40,924 bases of DNA from CAZWES01 sp964632395 (GTDB lineage: Bacteria; Patescibacteriota; Gracilibacteria; Peribacterales; Peribacteraceae): NCBI GenBank assembly GCA_964632395.1, contig CAZWES010000008.1:1-40924 (forward strand), in the 5' to 3' direction. Both the position numbers and the translations under genes were made by a program. Positions 32,353 to 40,468 of this stretch are shown piece by piece. Position 1 is the stretch's first letter. Each line of letters opens with the position of its first letter. A model generated the notes under the pieces. The model ran no database searches. It was not told where the DNA came from and saw only the letters and a program-made list of their open reading frames with translations.

Positions 32353-32371
32353 CCAACTGAGCTACCGTGGC
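32295..32371 (-). tRNA. tRNA-Met, elongator (CAT), or tRNA-Ile2
   Basis: 77 bases on the minus strand with encoded CCA. Acceptor GCCACGG/CCGTGGC, D arm AGCTCAGTTGGTTAGAGC, anticodon loop CTCATAA, T arm GGAGG-TTCGATT-CCTCC. CAT can be Met or lysidine-modified Ile2; the sequence alone does not settle this. Position 31-39 at the base of the anticodon loop is A-G rather than a pair. Its 3' end is the attachment site of Element B. Confidence 0.92.
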
Positions 32372-32418
32372 AAAACCGGTGATGCAATCCATTTTAGCGT
32401 ACATCTAAAGCATTCGCA

Positions 32419-32700
32419 TCACCTACGTCTTTGCTTATAAGCCTGCCCTCTGCGATTAATTTCTGTAACAAGAAATTGTTTTTCTCTCTGCATCCAAATT
32501 CCCAAAACACGCCACCCACCAAAACGGAAACGGTGAGTAAGCGGTGGTTCATTTTTAACAGGTTCTGCAGCATCCATCGGATTATCCAAGTTAGCATACC
32601 ATCGCAGCTTCTTTAGGATAGCCTTGCGCACCTTATGATCTAGCTTCTCTAGGTCACGATTGGCGCTTCGCGCAAATATGAAGAATGATGAATCAGTCAT
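32419..32700 (-). CDS. RelE/ParE-family toxin-like protein
   Basis: 93 residues from the ATG at 32700, which overlaps the antitoxin stop by eight bases. The fold pattern is RelE/ParE: SANRDLEKLDHKVRKAILKKL (two basic helices), then strands with HRFRFGGWRVLGIW and FLVTEINRRGQAYK. RelE members cut mRNA on the ribosome and ParE members poison gyrase; the sequence does not decide which. The gene order antitoxin-toxin and the overlap are typical of type II pairs. It sits 47 bases from the tRNA-Met that carries Element B, on the chromosomal side. Confidence 0.8.
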   Translation of the reverse strand: MTDSSFFIFARSANRDLEKLDHKVRKAILKKLRWYANLDNPMDAAEPVKNEPPLTHRFRFGGWRVLGIWMQREKQFLVTEINRRGQAYKQRRR

Positions 32701-32956
32701 ATTTCTCTTCCAATTCCTCAAGCGATACTACATCACCCCTTTCATATTCAGCCAATGCTTTCTCTGCCCTTTTTTGGGATGGAGTTTTCTTCACAAAACG
32801 CTGCAGGAAGCCGAATATCCCCTCATCAAAGGGAAGAAATATCCCACATGGTTTGCTCCCGCTCATGATGATAGTAAGAAAATTCCCCTTCTTAAATTTC
32901 GTGAAGTTATGCAGGAGATCCCGTGTTGAAGCATGTTGTAGAGCATTCAGTATCAT
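32693..32956 (-). CDS. Phd/YefM-like antitoxin
   Basis: 87 residues from the ATG at 32956; a longer frame to 33046 is unlikely because it would start near a neighbouring promoter. The N-terminal part matches Phd/YefM antitoxins: LQHASTRDLLHNFTKFKKGNFLTIIMSGSKPCGIFLPFDE. The C-terminal part is acidic (EKALAEYERGDVVSLEELEEKYD) and would wrap the toxin. Such antitoxins repress their own operon. It is followed by the RelE-like gene with an 8-base overlap (ATGACTGA). Confidence 0.75.
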   Translation of the reverse strand: MILNALQHASTRDLLHNFTKFKKGNFLTIIMSGSKPCGIFLPFDEGIFGFLQRFVKKTPSQKRAEKALAEYERGDVVSLEELEEKYD

Positions 32957-33070
32957 GATGTACTCATCATATAGGAGTATGTCATACGTGTCAAACGAAT
33001 GTATAACGATTGTATAACGCCTGTACGGATTAGAATATAGAGGCATAGGAAGATAGAATACAATTCACTC

Positions 33071-34195
33071 ATGCAAGTCGCCCTCGTCCATGAGCTCCTC
33101 ACCATGCGTGGTGGCGCGGAGAGAACACTGAAAGTCCTTGCGGATATGTTCCCCGAGGCGCCTATCTACACGCTGCTTTATGACGAGAGGAAATTGGGGG
33201 ATTGGTTCCCGAAAGAGAGAGTCAGGACTTCACGATTGCAGAAGTATGCATGGATTAGCAAAAATCATCATTTGTATTTGAGGCGTTTTTCGAAAGCTGT
33301 TGAGTCGTTTGATTTTTCAGGGTTTGACCTCGTAATCAGTTCATCATCCGCGTTTGTGCATGGGATCAAAACAAAGCCGGGGACGAAACATATTTGTTAC
33401 GTACACAGCCCTGCAAGGTACCTTTGGGATAGAACTCATGATGTGCTAGAACAGGCCAAAAACAGGCTACTTGGATTTCTTCCATACACATATCTTACAC
33501 ATGTTATGTGTATGCTAAGGAAATGGGATGCATCAGTTGCAGATCGTCCTGATGTTTTGATTGCAGCATCAAACGAAGTCAAACGACGCATCGAGCTCTA
33601 TTGGAGACGTGAGAGTGAAGTCATATATCCTCCGGTTGAAGTAGCCGATTTTGCGCTTTCGGAAGCCAAAAGAGGGGATTCGTACATTATCGTTTCCACC
33701 CTGGTTCCATATAAAAGGATAGAACTTGCGATCGAGGCATGTAATAAATTGAAGAGAAATTTGAAGATAATCGGTGACGGTCCGTACAGGAAAAAACTGG
33801 AAAAGATTGCAGGGCCGACAATTGAATTTCTTGGATATCAAAAACATGACGTGCTCGTCAGTGAATTGCAGAATGCAAAAGCATTTATCTTCCCCGGGGA
33901 AGAGGATTTTGGCATTGCGCCTGTGGAAGCTATGGCATGTGGGACTCCGGTGATCGCTTATGGAAAAGGGGGTGCGTTGGAGACGGTGGTTGGTGGTGAG
34001 ACTGGGATTTTCTTCAAAGAACCTACATCTGATTCACTCGCAAAAGCGATCGAGGAATTTGAGGGACGGGAGTTTGATGCAAAAAAGTGCAGGGAGAGAG
34101 TGGAGTTATTTTCTAGAAAAAGGTTTGAGGAAGGCATACTACGCCTTCGCTACCAACGTCCCACCAACAACAATCAAAATCGATCCGATCAATAA
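33071..34195 (+). CDS. GT4-family glycosyltransferase
   Basis: 374 residues, GT-B fold with retaining GT4 hallmarks. N-terminal VALVHELLTMRGGAERTLKVLADMFPEAPIYTLLYD is typical of mannosyl-type enzymes that start with a G-G-A-E-R motif; the C-terminal nucleotide-sugar domain has IIGDGPYRKKLE, FIFPGEEDFGIAPVEAMACGTPVIAYGKGGALETV (the E-x7-E motif). It probably adds a sugar to a cell-surface glycan; donor and acceptor unknown. A TACAAT box lies six bases before the ATG. The last 57 bases overlap the convergent transporter gene, so its C-terminal YQRPTNNNQNRSDQ may be an extension by drift. Confidence 0.88.
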   Translation: MQVALVHELLTMRGGAERTLKVLADMFPEAPIYTLLYDERKLGDWFPKERVRTSRLQKYAWISKNHHLYLRRFSKAVESFDFSGFDLVISSSSAFVHGIKTKPGTKHICYVHSPARYLWDRTHDVLEQAKNRLLGFLPYTYLTHVMCMLRKWDASVADRPDVLIAASNEVKRRIELYWRRESEVIYPPVEVADFALSEAKRGDSYIIVSTLVPYKRIELAIEACNKLKRNLKIIGDGPYRKKLEKIAGPTIEFLGYQKHDVLVSELQNAKAFIFPGEEDFGIAPVEAMACGTPVIAYGKGGALETVVGGETGIFFKEPTSDSLAKAIEEFEGREFDAKKCRERVELFSRKRFEEGILRLRYQRPTNNNQNRSDQ

Positions 34196-34579
34196 TTGAG
34201 GTACCCTGACCTGTTTCCATTCTGCAAAAAGCCAAAGGGCAAGCAGAACGGATATCAGAGTATTCATATTGAAGAGTGGCACTAGCTTTCCGAGAGGCAT
34301 CTGATATTGGGAGAGTGCAATGGCAATACAACCCGTACCAAGACCCCAAAACAAACCCAAAAGCCCCGCATAGGCTCCGGATCTTAATGAAAGAGGTTGT
34401 TCCGGAATAATAATGAAAAATACTACCCCAACCATTGCGGTCACGATTCCAATTATTATCAAATACCATCCGATACCAATTCCAGCTTGGGTACTCGCCT
34501 TTGTGAATAAGTTCGAAATACCGTACAAAAGTGCTGCGAAGAGGCCGCCGATTATGAGGCCGGTTGTTTGAGGAGACAT
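34139..34579 (-). CDS. Half-size EamA/DMT transporter
   Basis: 146 residues, five hydrophobic segments: GLIIGGLFAALLYGISNLFTK, WYLIIIGIVTAMVGVVFFII, YAGLLGLFWGLGTGCIAIALS, LFNMNTLISVLLALWLFAEW and LLIGSILIVVGGTLVAKA. Drug/metabolite transporters of this size have one EamA domain and work as dimers. The substrate is unknown. The ATG at 34579 lies just upstream of the dispersed repeat at 34592-34696, and the 3' end overlaps the convergent glycosyltransferase gene. Confidence 0.85.
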   Translation of the reverse strand: MSPQTTGLIIGGLFAALLYGISNLFTKASTQAGIGIGWYLIIIGIVTAMVGVVFFIIIPEQPLSLRSGAYAGLLGLFWGLGTGCIAIALSQYQMPLGKLVPLFNMNTLISVLLALWLFAEWKQVRVPQLLIGSILIVVGGTLVAKA

Positions 34580-34591
34580 GGGGGGATTATA

Positions 34592-34696
34592 TCAAATTCC
34601 AAGCACCAAATCCCAAAAGAATTCCAAATTCCAAATCTCAAAGAGTTTTGGAATTTGAGATTTGAGATTCTTTTGGTGCTTGGAATTTGGTGCTTT
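34592..34696. repeat. Dispersed AT-rich palindromic repeat, copy 2
   Basis: Near-identical to 5221-5325, beginning TCAAATTCCAAGCACCAA and ending TTTGGAATTTGGTGCTTT; the centre differs by small changes. It abuts the ruvB stop codon (the last two bases overlap it) and precedes the transporter start. Confidence 0.85.
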
Positions 34697-35741
34697 ATAG
34701 CAATACACCCTGCCCTTCCTCCGGAACCCCAATCCCCACATGCTCATACGCAAGCGCAGTTACAACCCGCCCCTGCGGAGTCCTTTTCAAAAACCCGATC
34801 TGCAAAAGATACGGCTCGTAAACTTCCTCCAGTGTTTGCTCTTCTTCAGCCGTTGCAGCAGCCAAAGTTGAGAGCCCTACAGGTCCGCCTGCAAACTTTT
34901 CAATGATTGTTGTGAGAATTTCGCGGTCGGTTGCATCAAGTCCTCTCTCATCAATATCAAGCGATTTGAGTGTGCTTTCGGCGCGATCGAGATTTACAGA
35001 GTTTTCCCCATTGGTCTGTGCAAAGTCGCGTACGGCTCTGAGGATTCGATTCGCGATCCGTGGAGTTGATCTGCTTGAGCATGCAATTCGGCGAGCCGCT
35101 TTAGATTCGATTGAAACTCCAAGAAGCTTTGATGAGCGCTCAACGATCGAGGTCATTTCCACATCATCATAAAAATTTAATTTGAAGGTGTGTACAAAGC
35201 GGTTTCTAAGTGGAGCGCTGACTGAGCCGACTTTGGTCGTCGCGCCGACCAGTGTGAATGGCTTGATATCAATTCTCATTGAACGTGCCGAAGGCCCTTT
35301 GCCAATCATGATATCCAATACAAAATCTTCCATTGCACTGTACAAAACTTCCTCAATCGCAGGGCGCAGGCGGTGGATTTCATCTATAAACAGCACATCT
35401 CCCTCCTGCAGATTTGTGAGTATGGATGCAAGATCTCCAGGTTTTTCAATCGCTGGTCCAGTCGTCAAACGAATCTGCGAGCTCATCTCATTTGCTGTTA
35501 TGTGTGCGAGTGTAGTTTTTCCAAGACCCGGAGGTCCGTGCAAAAGAGTGTGACCGAGAGGCTCAGTTCGTTCCTTTGCAGCCTGCATATAAACGAGTAG
35601 ATGCTCCTTAGTCTTCTTCTGCCCTACGTATTCAATCAGCCTTTTTGGACGGAGAGCGTGCTCGAATGCTTCCGTCTCTTTGGTTTTGGATACGGGGTCA
35701 ATTGCCTTTTGCTTGCGGGCTTTCTGATGCTTTATGGCCAT
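34695..35741 (-). CDS. ruvB: Holliday junction branch-migration helicase RuvB
   Basis: 348 residues. The AAA+ motor that drives RuvA-bound Holliday junctions. N-terminal LRPKRLIEYVGQ, Walker A GPPGLGKT (69-76), Walker B LFIDEIH (Asp120, Glu121), sensor region LVGATTKVGSVSAPLRNRF with the arginine finger, and the C-terminal winged helix (PYLLQIGFLKRTPQGRVVTALAY). All key residues are present, and the ~22-residue basic N-terminal extension is slightly longer than usual. Neither ruvA nor ruvC is adjacent. Confidence 0.97.
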   Translation of the reverse strand: MAIKHQKARKQKAIDPVSKTKETEAFEHALRPKRLIEYVGQKKTKEHLLVYMQAAKERTEPLGHTLLHGPPGLGKTTLAHITANEMSSQIRLTTGPAIEKPGDLASILTNLQEGDVLFIDEIHRLRPAIEEVLYSAMEDFVLDIMIGKGPSARSMRIDIKPFTLVGATTKVGSVSAPLRNRFVHTFKLNFYDDVEMTSIVERSSKLLGVSIESKAARRIACSSRSTPRIANRILRAVRDFAQTNGENSVNLDRAESTLKSLDIDERGLDATDREILTTIIEKFAGGPVGLSTLAAATAEEEQTLEEVYEPYLLQIGFLKRTPQGRVVTALAYEHVGIGVPEEGQGVLL

Positions 35742-35815
35742 GAGGATATCAGGTTAGCGTGATTTTGTGAAATTCTCTAGGGCAAAATATGTCGGTTATC
35801 GGTTCAGAATTTCAT

Positions 35816-35847
35816 CGTTAGCCCTGCAATTCATTGCAGGGCTAACG
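35816..35847. repeat. Strong perfect hairpin between acs and ruvB
   Basis: Fifteen-base arms (CGTTAGCCCTGCAAT and complement) with a two-base loop. A second palindrome, CGTTAGCTAACG, lies near 35886-35897 and shares the GTTAGC word. It is downstream of acs and upstream of ruvB. No T tract; a termination or repeat function is possible. Confidence 0.6.
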
Positions 35848-35916
35848 CATCATTATTTCCCGAATTTATTCGTGTGGATCAAATCCGTTAGCTAACGATG
35901 AGTGAGAGTTAGATAT

Positions 35917-37887
35917 TCAGAGAATCCTCCCCTCAACCAACACATCCACAACCCCCGGATCCGCAAGCGTAGTCGTGTCGCCAATTTCATCTTTATTCGC
36001 AATTGCCTTTAAAATTCTGCGCATGATTTTGCCTGAACGAGTCTTTGGCAGTGCATCTGCATACTGTATGTAATCCGGCTTTGCAATCGGGCCGATTACT
36101 TTGCCAACGTGTTTCCTGAGTTCTTGCACCTTCTCATCACTTTTTTCGATACCTTTATTCATTGTGACAAATGCGTAAAGTGCCTTGCCCTTAATTTCGT
36201 GGCTTACGCCCACAACTGCAGCTTCTGCAACATCAGGATGGCTTACCAGGGCGCTTTCGACCTCCATCGTTCCAATTCTGTGCCCTGAGACATTAAGCAC
36301 GTCATCTATTCTTCCCATCACCCAAAAATAACCGTCTTCATCTACTTTTGCGCCGTCGCCGGCAAAATATATATTCTCGCCAAACCCGATTTCTTCTCCG
36401 CCTTTCTCGGGAAAGTATGTTTTCTTATATCGTTCAGGATTTTTCCAGACTGTTCTTAGCATGCCCGGCCACGGTTTTCTGATCACAAGATACCCGCCTT
36501 CATTCGGATCCGCCTCGGTTCCGTCTTCACGAAACACGGCTGCATCTATTCCAAAGAACGGAAAAGTGGTAGCTCCCGGTTTTGTGGTTGTTGCACCGGG
36601 CAGGGGAGTGAGCATGATGCCACCCGTTTCTGTCTGCCACCATGTATCTACAACAGGACACTTCTCTTTTCCGATCACATTGTGATACCACATCCATGCC
36701 TCAGGGTTGATCGGTTCTCCAACTGATCCGAGTATCTTCAAAGATGAGAGATTATGCGCATTAGGGAACTCATCTCCCTGTGCAGCGATCGCACGAATTG
36801 CAGTCGGCGCTGTGTAAAACTTTGTGATTTTATGCTTTTCCACAATTTCCCAAAATCTGTGCCAATCCGGGTAACTCGGAACGCTCTCAAACATTACTGT
36901 AGTCGTTCCATTCGTAAGCGGCCCGTAAACGATGTAGCTATGGCCCGTTATCCATCCGATATCAGCAGTGCACCAATAAACGTCACCCTCCTGGATGTCG
37001 AAAACATATTTATGAGTCAGAGCTGCGTAGACAAGATAACCTCCGGTCGTGTGCAGTACACCCTTCGGTGTTCCAGTTGTCCCGGATGTGTATAGGATAA
37101 ACAGAGGATCCTCCGCGTCCATCACTTCCGCTTCACACTCGGTTGATGAGCCTTCCATTTCTTCATGCCACCAAATATCACGGTCACTGACTAAATCAAT
37201 ATCAATTCCTGTTCGTTTGACGACGACGACCTTCTCAACTGAGTCACAGCCCTCACTCAAAGCTTCATCAGCATTTTTCTTAAGCGGAACAGTTTTGCCT
37301 CCGTGGAAGCTGCCATCACTCGTTATCAAAATCTTAGCCTCTGAATCCTGAACTCTCTTCCTCAAAGAATTTGAAGAGAATCCTCCAAAAACTATTGTGT
37401 GCACAACTCCAATTCTGCTGCATGCAAGCATTGCAATTGCAAGCTCCGGAATCATTGGCATGTACATGCAAACACGATCACCTTTCTTCAAACCATGTTT
37501 TTTCAAAACGTTCGCGAACCTACAGACTTCCGCATGAAGCTCTTTGTACGAAAACTTTTTGACAGTTTTATCTTCACCTTCCCAGAGAATTGCAGTTTGA
37601 TCTCCACGTTTCTCCAGATGGCGATCAAGGCAGTTTTCACAAACATTTAATTGACCTCCAATGAACCACTTGGCAAACGGCGCTTTCCACTCCAAAACTT
37701 TATCCCATTTCTTTTTCCAGGTGACAACCTGCTCTGCCATTCTACCCCAAAATCCTTCAGGGTCACTGATTGATTCTTCGTACAACTTTTTATACTCATC
37801 AAAGCTTTTGATGTGAGCGGTTTTGCTGATATTCGGATCAGGCGGGAAAGTTCTGCCTTCCTGTAGCATGGAAGTGATGGAAGTCAT
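35917..37887 (-). CDS. acsA: Acetyl-CoA synthetase (AMP-forming)
   Basis: 656 residues, full length. It activates acetate with ATP and CoA through acetyl-AMP. Visible signatures: ILYTSGTTGTPKGVLH (A3 loop), WWQTETGG (A5, with the Trp that limits the acyl pocket to acetate/propionate), YFAGDGAKVDEDGYFWVMGRIDDVLNVSGHRIG (A7-A8 hinge), and LPKTRSGKIMRR, containing the catalytic Lys that is acetylated in regulated homologues. It starts five bases after the stop of the K+ channel gene, so the two are co-transcribed. CPR genomes usually have sparse carbon metabolism, so an acs is worth noting. Confidence 0.97.
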   Translation of the reverse strand: MTSITSMLQEGRTFPPDPNISKTAHIKSFDEYKKLYEESISDPEGFWGRMAEQVVTWKKKWDKVLEWKAPFAKWFIGGQLNVCENCLDRHLEKRGDQTAILWEGEDKTVKKFSYKELHAEVCRFANVLKKHGLKKGDRVCMYMPMIPELAIAMLACSRIGVVHTIVFGGFSSNSLRKRVQDSEAKILITSDGSFHGGKTVPLKKNADEALSEGCDSVEKVVVVKRTGIDIDLVSDRDIWWHEEMEGSSTECEAEVMDAEDPLFILYTSGTTGTPKGVLHTTGGYLVYAALTHKYVFDIQEGDVYWCTADIGWITGHSYIVYGPLTNGTTTVMFESVPSYPDWHRFWEIVEKHKITKFYTAPTAIRAIAAQGDEFPNAHNLSSLKILGSVGEPINPEAWMWYHNVIGKEKCPVVDTWWQTETGGIMLTPLPGATTTKPGATTFPFFGIDAAVFREDGTEADPNEGGYLVIRKPWPGMLRTVWKNPERYKKTYFPEKGGEEIGFGENIYFAGDGAKVDEDGYFWVMGRIDDVLNVSGHRIGTMEVESALVSHPDVAEAAVVGVSHEIKGKALYAFVTMNKGIEKSDEKVQELRKHVGKVIGPIAKPDYIQYADALPKTRSGKIMRRILKAIANKDEIGDTTTLADPGVVDVLVEGRIL

Positions 37888-37892
37888 GGGAT

Positions 37893-38783
37893 TTATTGGG
37901 AAGTATGTTTTTTGTGGTCGATAGCAGTTTCTACTGTGCGATGAATTTCCTCGTTCAGATCAAGCAATTCTTCAAACCCTGCATTTTTGCCGTGTGGAGA
38001 TTGGAATTGCCAGAAGTGTACGACTTTTCCAACGAGCTGTACGAATTCTCTGAGCTCCTCAAGGCTCTCGTTGTTTTCCGTCCAGTCGACGTGTTTGCTA
38101 CGCAGAACTTCAAGCAGATGGAGAATGCGCCTGAGCGTCCTCATCAAACCATCCTGCAAAAGCTCCTCGCGCCTAACATCAATGCGATAGATCCTGTTCT
38201 CCGCATCATAAAAATCAGGAATGCGTCGCAAAAATGTCTGAGCTTGTCTGTATGCAACAGTTAAATCTTCCCAGTCTTTCTCTTCAAGTTTGTGATTCAT
38301 GCTTGCACTCATAACTATGCGCTCACAATCTTTTCTAACTATGTGGAATCCCTCGCGGATATTGTGGAACACATCCTCGAATGCAAGCTTATGGATCTGT
38401 CGCAAAGCAATATCCTGCCTTCGCGAAACCAGCTTAGTCACAAATACTGCAAAAATGAACAAGGCCAAAATGCTCTGCAGGCCTGCAAGAAGTTTGGAGA
38501 TCCCCATCGGCGTGATATCTCCGTATCCGGTTGAAGTGGCAGTGATAACGCTGTAGTAAAGTGCATTCCAGAATCGCTCAAGCGCATCCATTCCCTCAAT
38601 CTGTTCCGGTCCATGACCTGGCCAGTATCCCAAGCTGAAATAGAGGAACCCGAATCCAATCGCAAGGCTCACCCACAGAGCAAGAAGCGTCTGATAAGAA
38701 AGGCTCGTGACAATATCAATGAACCGGGTAAACGGATTCCACCGATTTCCGTTCAGAAAGCCGCCTTTGTGGTGTTTCTCCAT
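37893..38783 (-). CDS. Two-TM potassium channel-like protein
   Basis: 296 residues. First membrane segment TLLALWVSLAIGFGFLYFSLGYW, pore loop with the selectivity filter TSTGYGD (in YYSVITATSTGYGDITPMG), second membrane segment LLAGLQSILALFIFAVFVTKLV. The ~170-residue cytoplasmic C-terminus is helical and not a recognisable RCK domain, so the gating input is unknown. TATAAT on the minus strand (38792-38797) lies eight bases before the ATG. It is followed five bases later by acs, an unusual operon partner. Confidence 0.9.
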   Translation of the reverse strand: MEKHHKGGFLNGNRWNPFTRFIDIVTSLSYQTLLALWVSLAIGFGFLYFSLGYWPGHGPEQIEGMDALERFWNALYYSVITATSTGYGDITPMGISKLLAGLQSILALFIFAVFVTKLVSRRQDIALRQIHKLAFEDVFHNIREGFHIVRKDCERIVMSASMNHKLEEKDWEDLTVAYRQAQTFLRRIPDFYDAENRIYRIDVRREELLQDGLMRTLRRILHLLEVLRSKHVDWTENNESLEELREFVQLVGKVVHFWQFQSPHGKNAGFEELLDLNEEIHRTVETAIDHKKHTSQ

Positions 38784-38836
38784 TTCTCTACATTATACCG
38801 CAAAATCCTCAAAAAACCGATACACTGATTTACCCT

Positions 38837-39373
38837 ATGGCATGGCGATTCCCCACAGTGCTTTTGCTCTTCTGCATCCTAATCGGATGTGCGGTATCCA
38901 ATGGTGGAATGAGTATTTCAGGCCAAAAGGATGTTTTAAAAGTCGCAGAGGAGTTGGGATATGAATTTGCAACTGTTAGCAATCAGGAAATTAGTTTTTT
39001 GATGAAACTGCTGCCTCAAACTGATTCACACACCGTGCGGTCAGTTGTTTTGATGAGCGAAGGCGACCGCCTTGCTGCGGTGTGGTGGGAGGAGGGGAAT
39101 GAATCTGAATCGAGATTCCGTCAACTCAAGAAAAATCTCTACCGAATTCTTTCCTCTGATGCATGTGAGATTGTGGATGAAAATATTTCGCAGGAGGGAT
39201 ACGAGGAAATTGATCTCCTGGTATTCACGGATCCTAAATTATTTGAGGGGCGATTGGTATTTGCGAGGGTGGGGAGCAGGATGCTGGAGTTTCATGTATC
39301 AGAAAGTGATGAGAGCGCGATAATTGAGATGATTTGGGGGATTGCTGAAAGTTTGCCCTCTTTCTCCAGATAA
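38837..39373 (+). CDS. Lipoprotein, hypothetical
   Basis: 178 residues. Type II signal peptide with lipobox LIGC (15-18), so Cys18 would carry the lipid. The mature part is a small alpha/beta domain with no recognised family (RSVVLMSEGDRLAAVWWEEG, FEGRLVFARVGSRMLEFHV). It may be an outer-surface lipoprotein of unknown function. TACACT ends ten bases before the ATG. Upstream is the divergent K+ channel, downstream hicBA. Confidence 0.8.
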   Translation: MAWRFPTVLLLFCILIGCAVSNGGMSISGQKDVLKVAEELGYEFATVSNQEISFLMKLLPQTDSHTVRSVVLMSEGDRLAAVWWEEGNESESRFRQLKKNLYRILSSDACEIVDENISQEGYEEIDLLVFTDPKLFEGRLVFARVGSRMLEFHVSESDESAIIEMIWGIAESLPSFSR

Positions 39374-39404
39374 AGTACAATATTGACGACTTACCGATAT
39401 CACT

Positions 39405-39626
39405 ATGTCCTCCCAATTTGCTGTCTACATCGAACAGGACGAAGATGGAATGTTCATTGGATCCATTCCAACAATTCCAAGTTGCCACGCAGAGGGAAAA
39501 ACCAAGTCAGGGATGTTAAAAAGTCTCTGCGAGGTTGCAAAACTTTGTCTGCGTAACATTGATGCTTCATTCCTTAAAAAAACCCATTTTGTGGGTATAC
39601 AGAATTTAGATATTTCTTATGCCTAA
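39405..39626 (+). CDS. hicB: HicB-like antitoxin
   Basis: 73 residues, the partial RNase-H-like HicB core: FAVYIEQDEDGMFIGSIPTIPSCHAEGKTKSGMLKSLCEVAKLCL, the usual degenerate E-x-D-x-G-y-va...PgC..G.t..eAl pattern. No C-terminal DNA-binding domain is visible, so autoregulation may be weak. It precedes and overlaps the toxin by eight bases, an order opposite to the more common hicA-hicB. Confidence 0.85.
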   Translation: MSSQFAVYIEQDEDGMFIGSIPTIPSCHAEGKTKSGMLKSLCEVAKLCLRNIDASFLKKTHFVGIQNLDISYA

Positions 39627-39855
39627 GCTAGTTCCCATCAAACCGAAGAAACTCATAAAGATTCTGCTTCGGTTAGGGTTTAAAGAACGTGATTCAGAAG
39701 GATCTCATTCATTTTTTAGGCACGCAGACGGAAGAACAACTGTTATACCTGTACACAACAGAGACTTAAGCCGTGGACTCCTTCGTAAGATATTGAATGA
39801 TATTCAGCTAACTGTGGAGGAATACGATAGCTTGAGGAAGCAGAGAAGGCTCTAG
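39619..39855 (+). CDS. hicA: HicA toxin
   Basis: 78 residues, a dsRBD-like HicA: LIKILLRLGFKERDSEGSHSFFRHADGRTTVIPVHNRDLSRGLLRKILNDIQL. The catalytic His is in GSHSFFRH, and the PVHN and LRKIL motifs are typical. HicA cleaves mRNA. The end overlaps the convergent pth gene stop by four bases. Confidence 0.9.
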   Translation: MPKLVPIKPKKLIKILLRLGFKERDSEGSHSFFRHADGRTTVIPVHNRDLSRGLLRKILNDIQLTVEEYDSLRKQRRL

Positions 39856-40466
39856 AGTATGTGCTCCTTAACTGTACTTGGAATCCCACTAACAACTTCA
39901 TCTATCTTCTTTTCTTCCTTCTTCAAAAACCCCGAAAGCACATAATTAGAAAGATCAACCCCCGCCTGCTGGAAACTTCCTTCCGGCATATCATCACCAC
40001 GGATGCCGATCTTCAGGCGTGCAAAAGATTCTCCGATCTGCATCACGATTGATTTAAGGCCGTTGTGCGAACCTGCGCCGCCTTCCTTATTCAAACGAAT
40101 CTCACCGAGCGGAAGGTCCACATCATCACAAATTACGAGGAGTTGATTTGCAGGATCTATTTTGAAAAAGTCGATGAGTTTACGAATTGCATTTCCGGAA
40201 TTGTTCATAAATGTCGTCGGCTTAACGAAAAGCACTGGAACATTTCTCGACTCGCTACACCCTCCTTCGTCGGGCTTCGCTCGCTCGAAAAGAGCAGCGA
40301 TTCGCCCCTCGCAGCAATCGGCAAGAAACTTTTGCTTGGGCTGCCATTCATCCGTTCCAAATTCTTCAGCGAGTTTTTCCACTGCACGGAAGCCGACGTT
40401 GTGGCGGGTGTCTTCGTATTCTTTGCCGGGATTGCCTAAGCCTACAATAATCAAGGAGGGCTTCAT
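39852..40466 (-). CDS. pth: Peptidyl-tRNA hydrolase with an in-frame insertion
   Basis: 204 residues. It releases peptides from prematurely detached peptidyl-tRNA. Visible: IVGLGNPGKEYEDTRHNVGF (catalytic His22), FVKPTTFMNNSGNAI, CDDVDLPLGEIRLNKEGGAGSHNGLKSI. About 15 residues between the first half and VLFVKP (LFERAKPDEGGCSESRN) do not fit the family; the matching DNA (about 40243-40291) is rich in TCGACTCGC/CTTCGCTCGCTCG words like the repeat at 40469-40653. It looks like a repeat inserted in frame in a surface loop. TATAAT lies nine bases before the ATG, inside that repeat. Confidence 0.93.
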   Translation of the reverse strand: MKPSLIIVGLGNPGKEYEDTRHNVGFRAVEKLAEEFGTDEWQPKQKFLADCCEGRIAALFERAKPDEGGCSESRNVPVLFVKPTTFMNNSGNAIRKLIDFFKIDPANQLLVICDDVDLPLGEIRLNKEGGAGSHNGLKSIVMQIGESFARLKIGIRGDDMPEGSFQQAGVDLSNYVLSGFLKKEEKKIDEVVSGIPSTVKEHIL

Positions 40467-40468
40467 TG

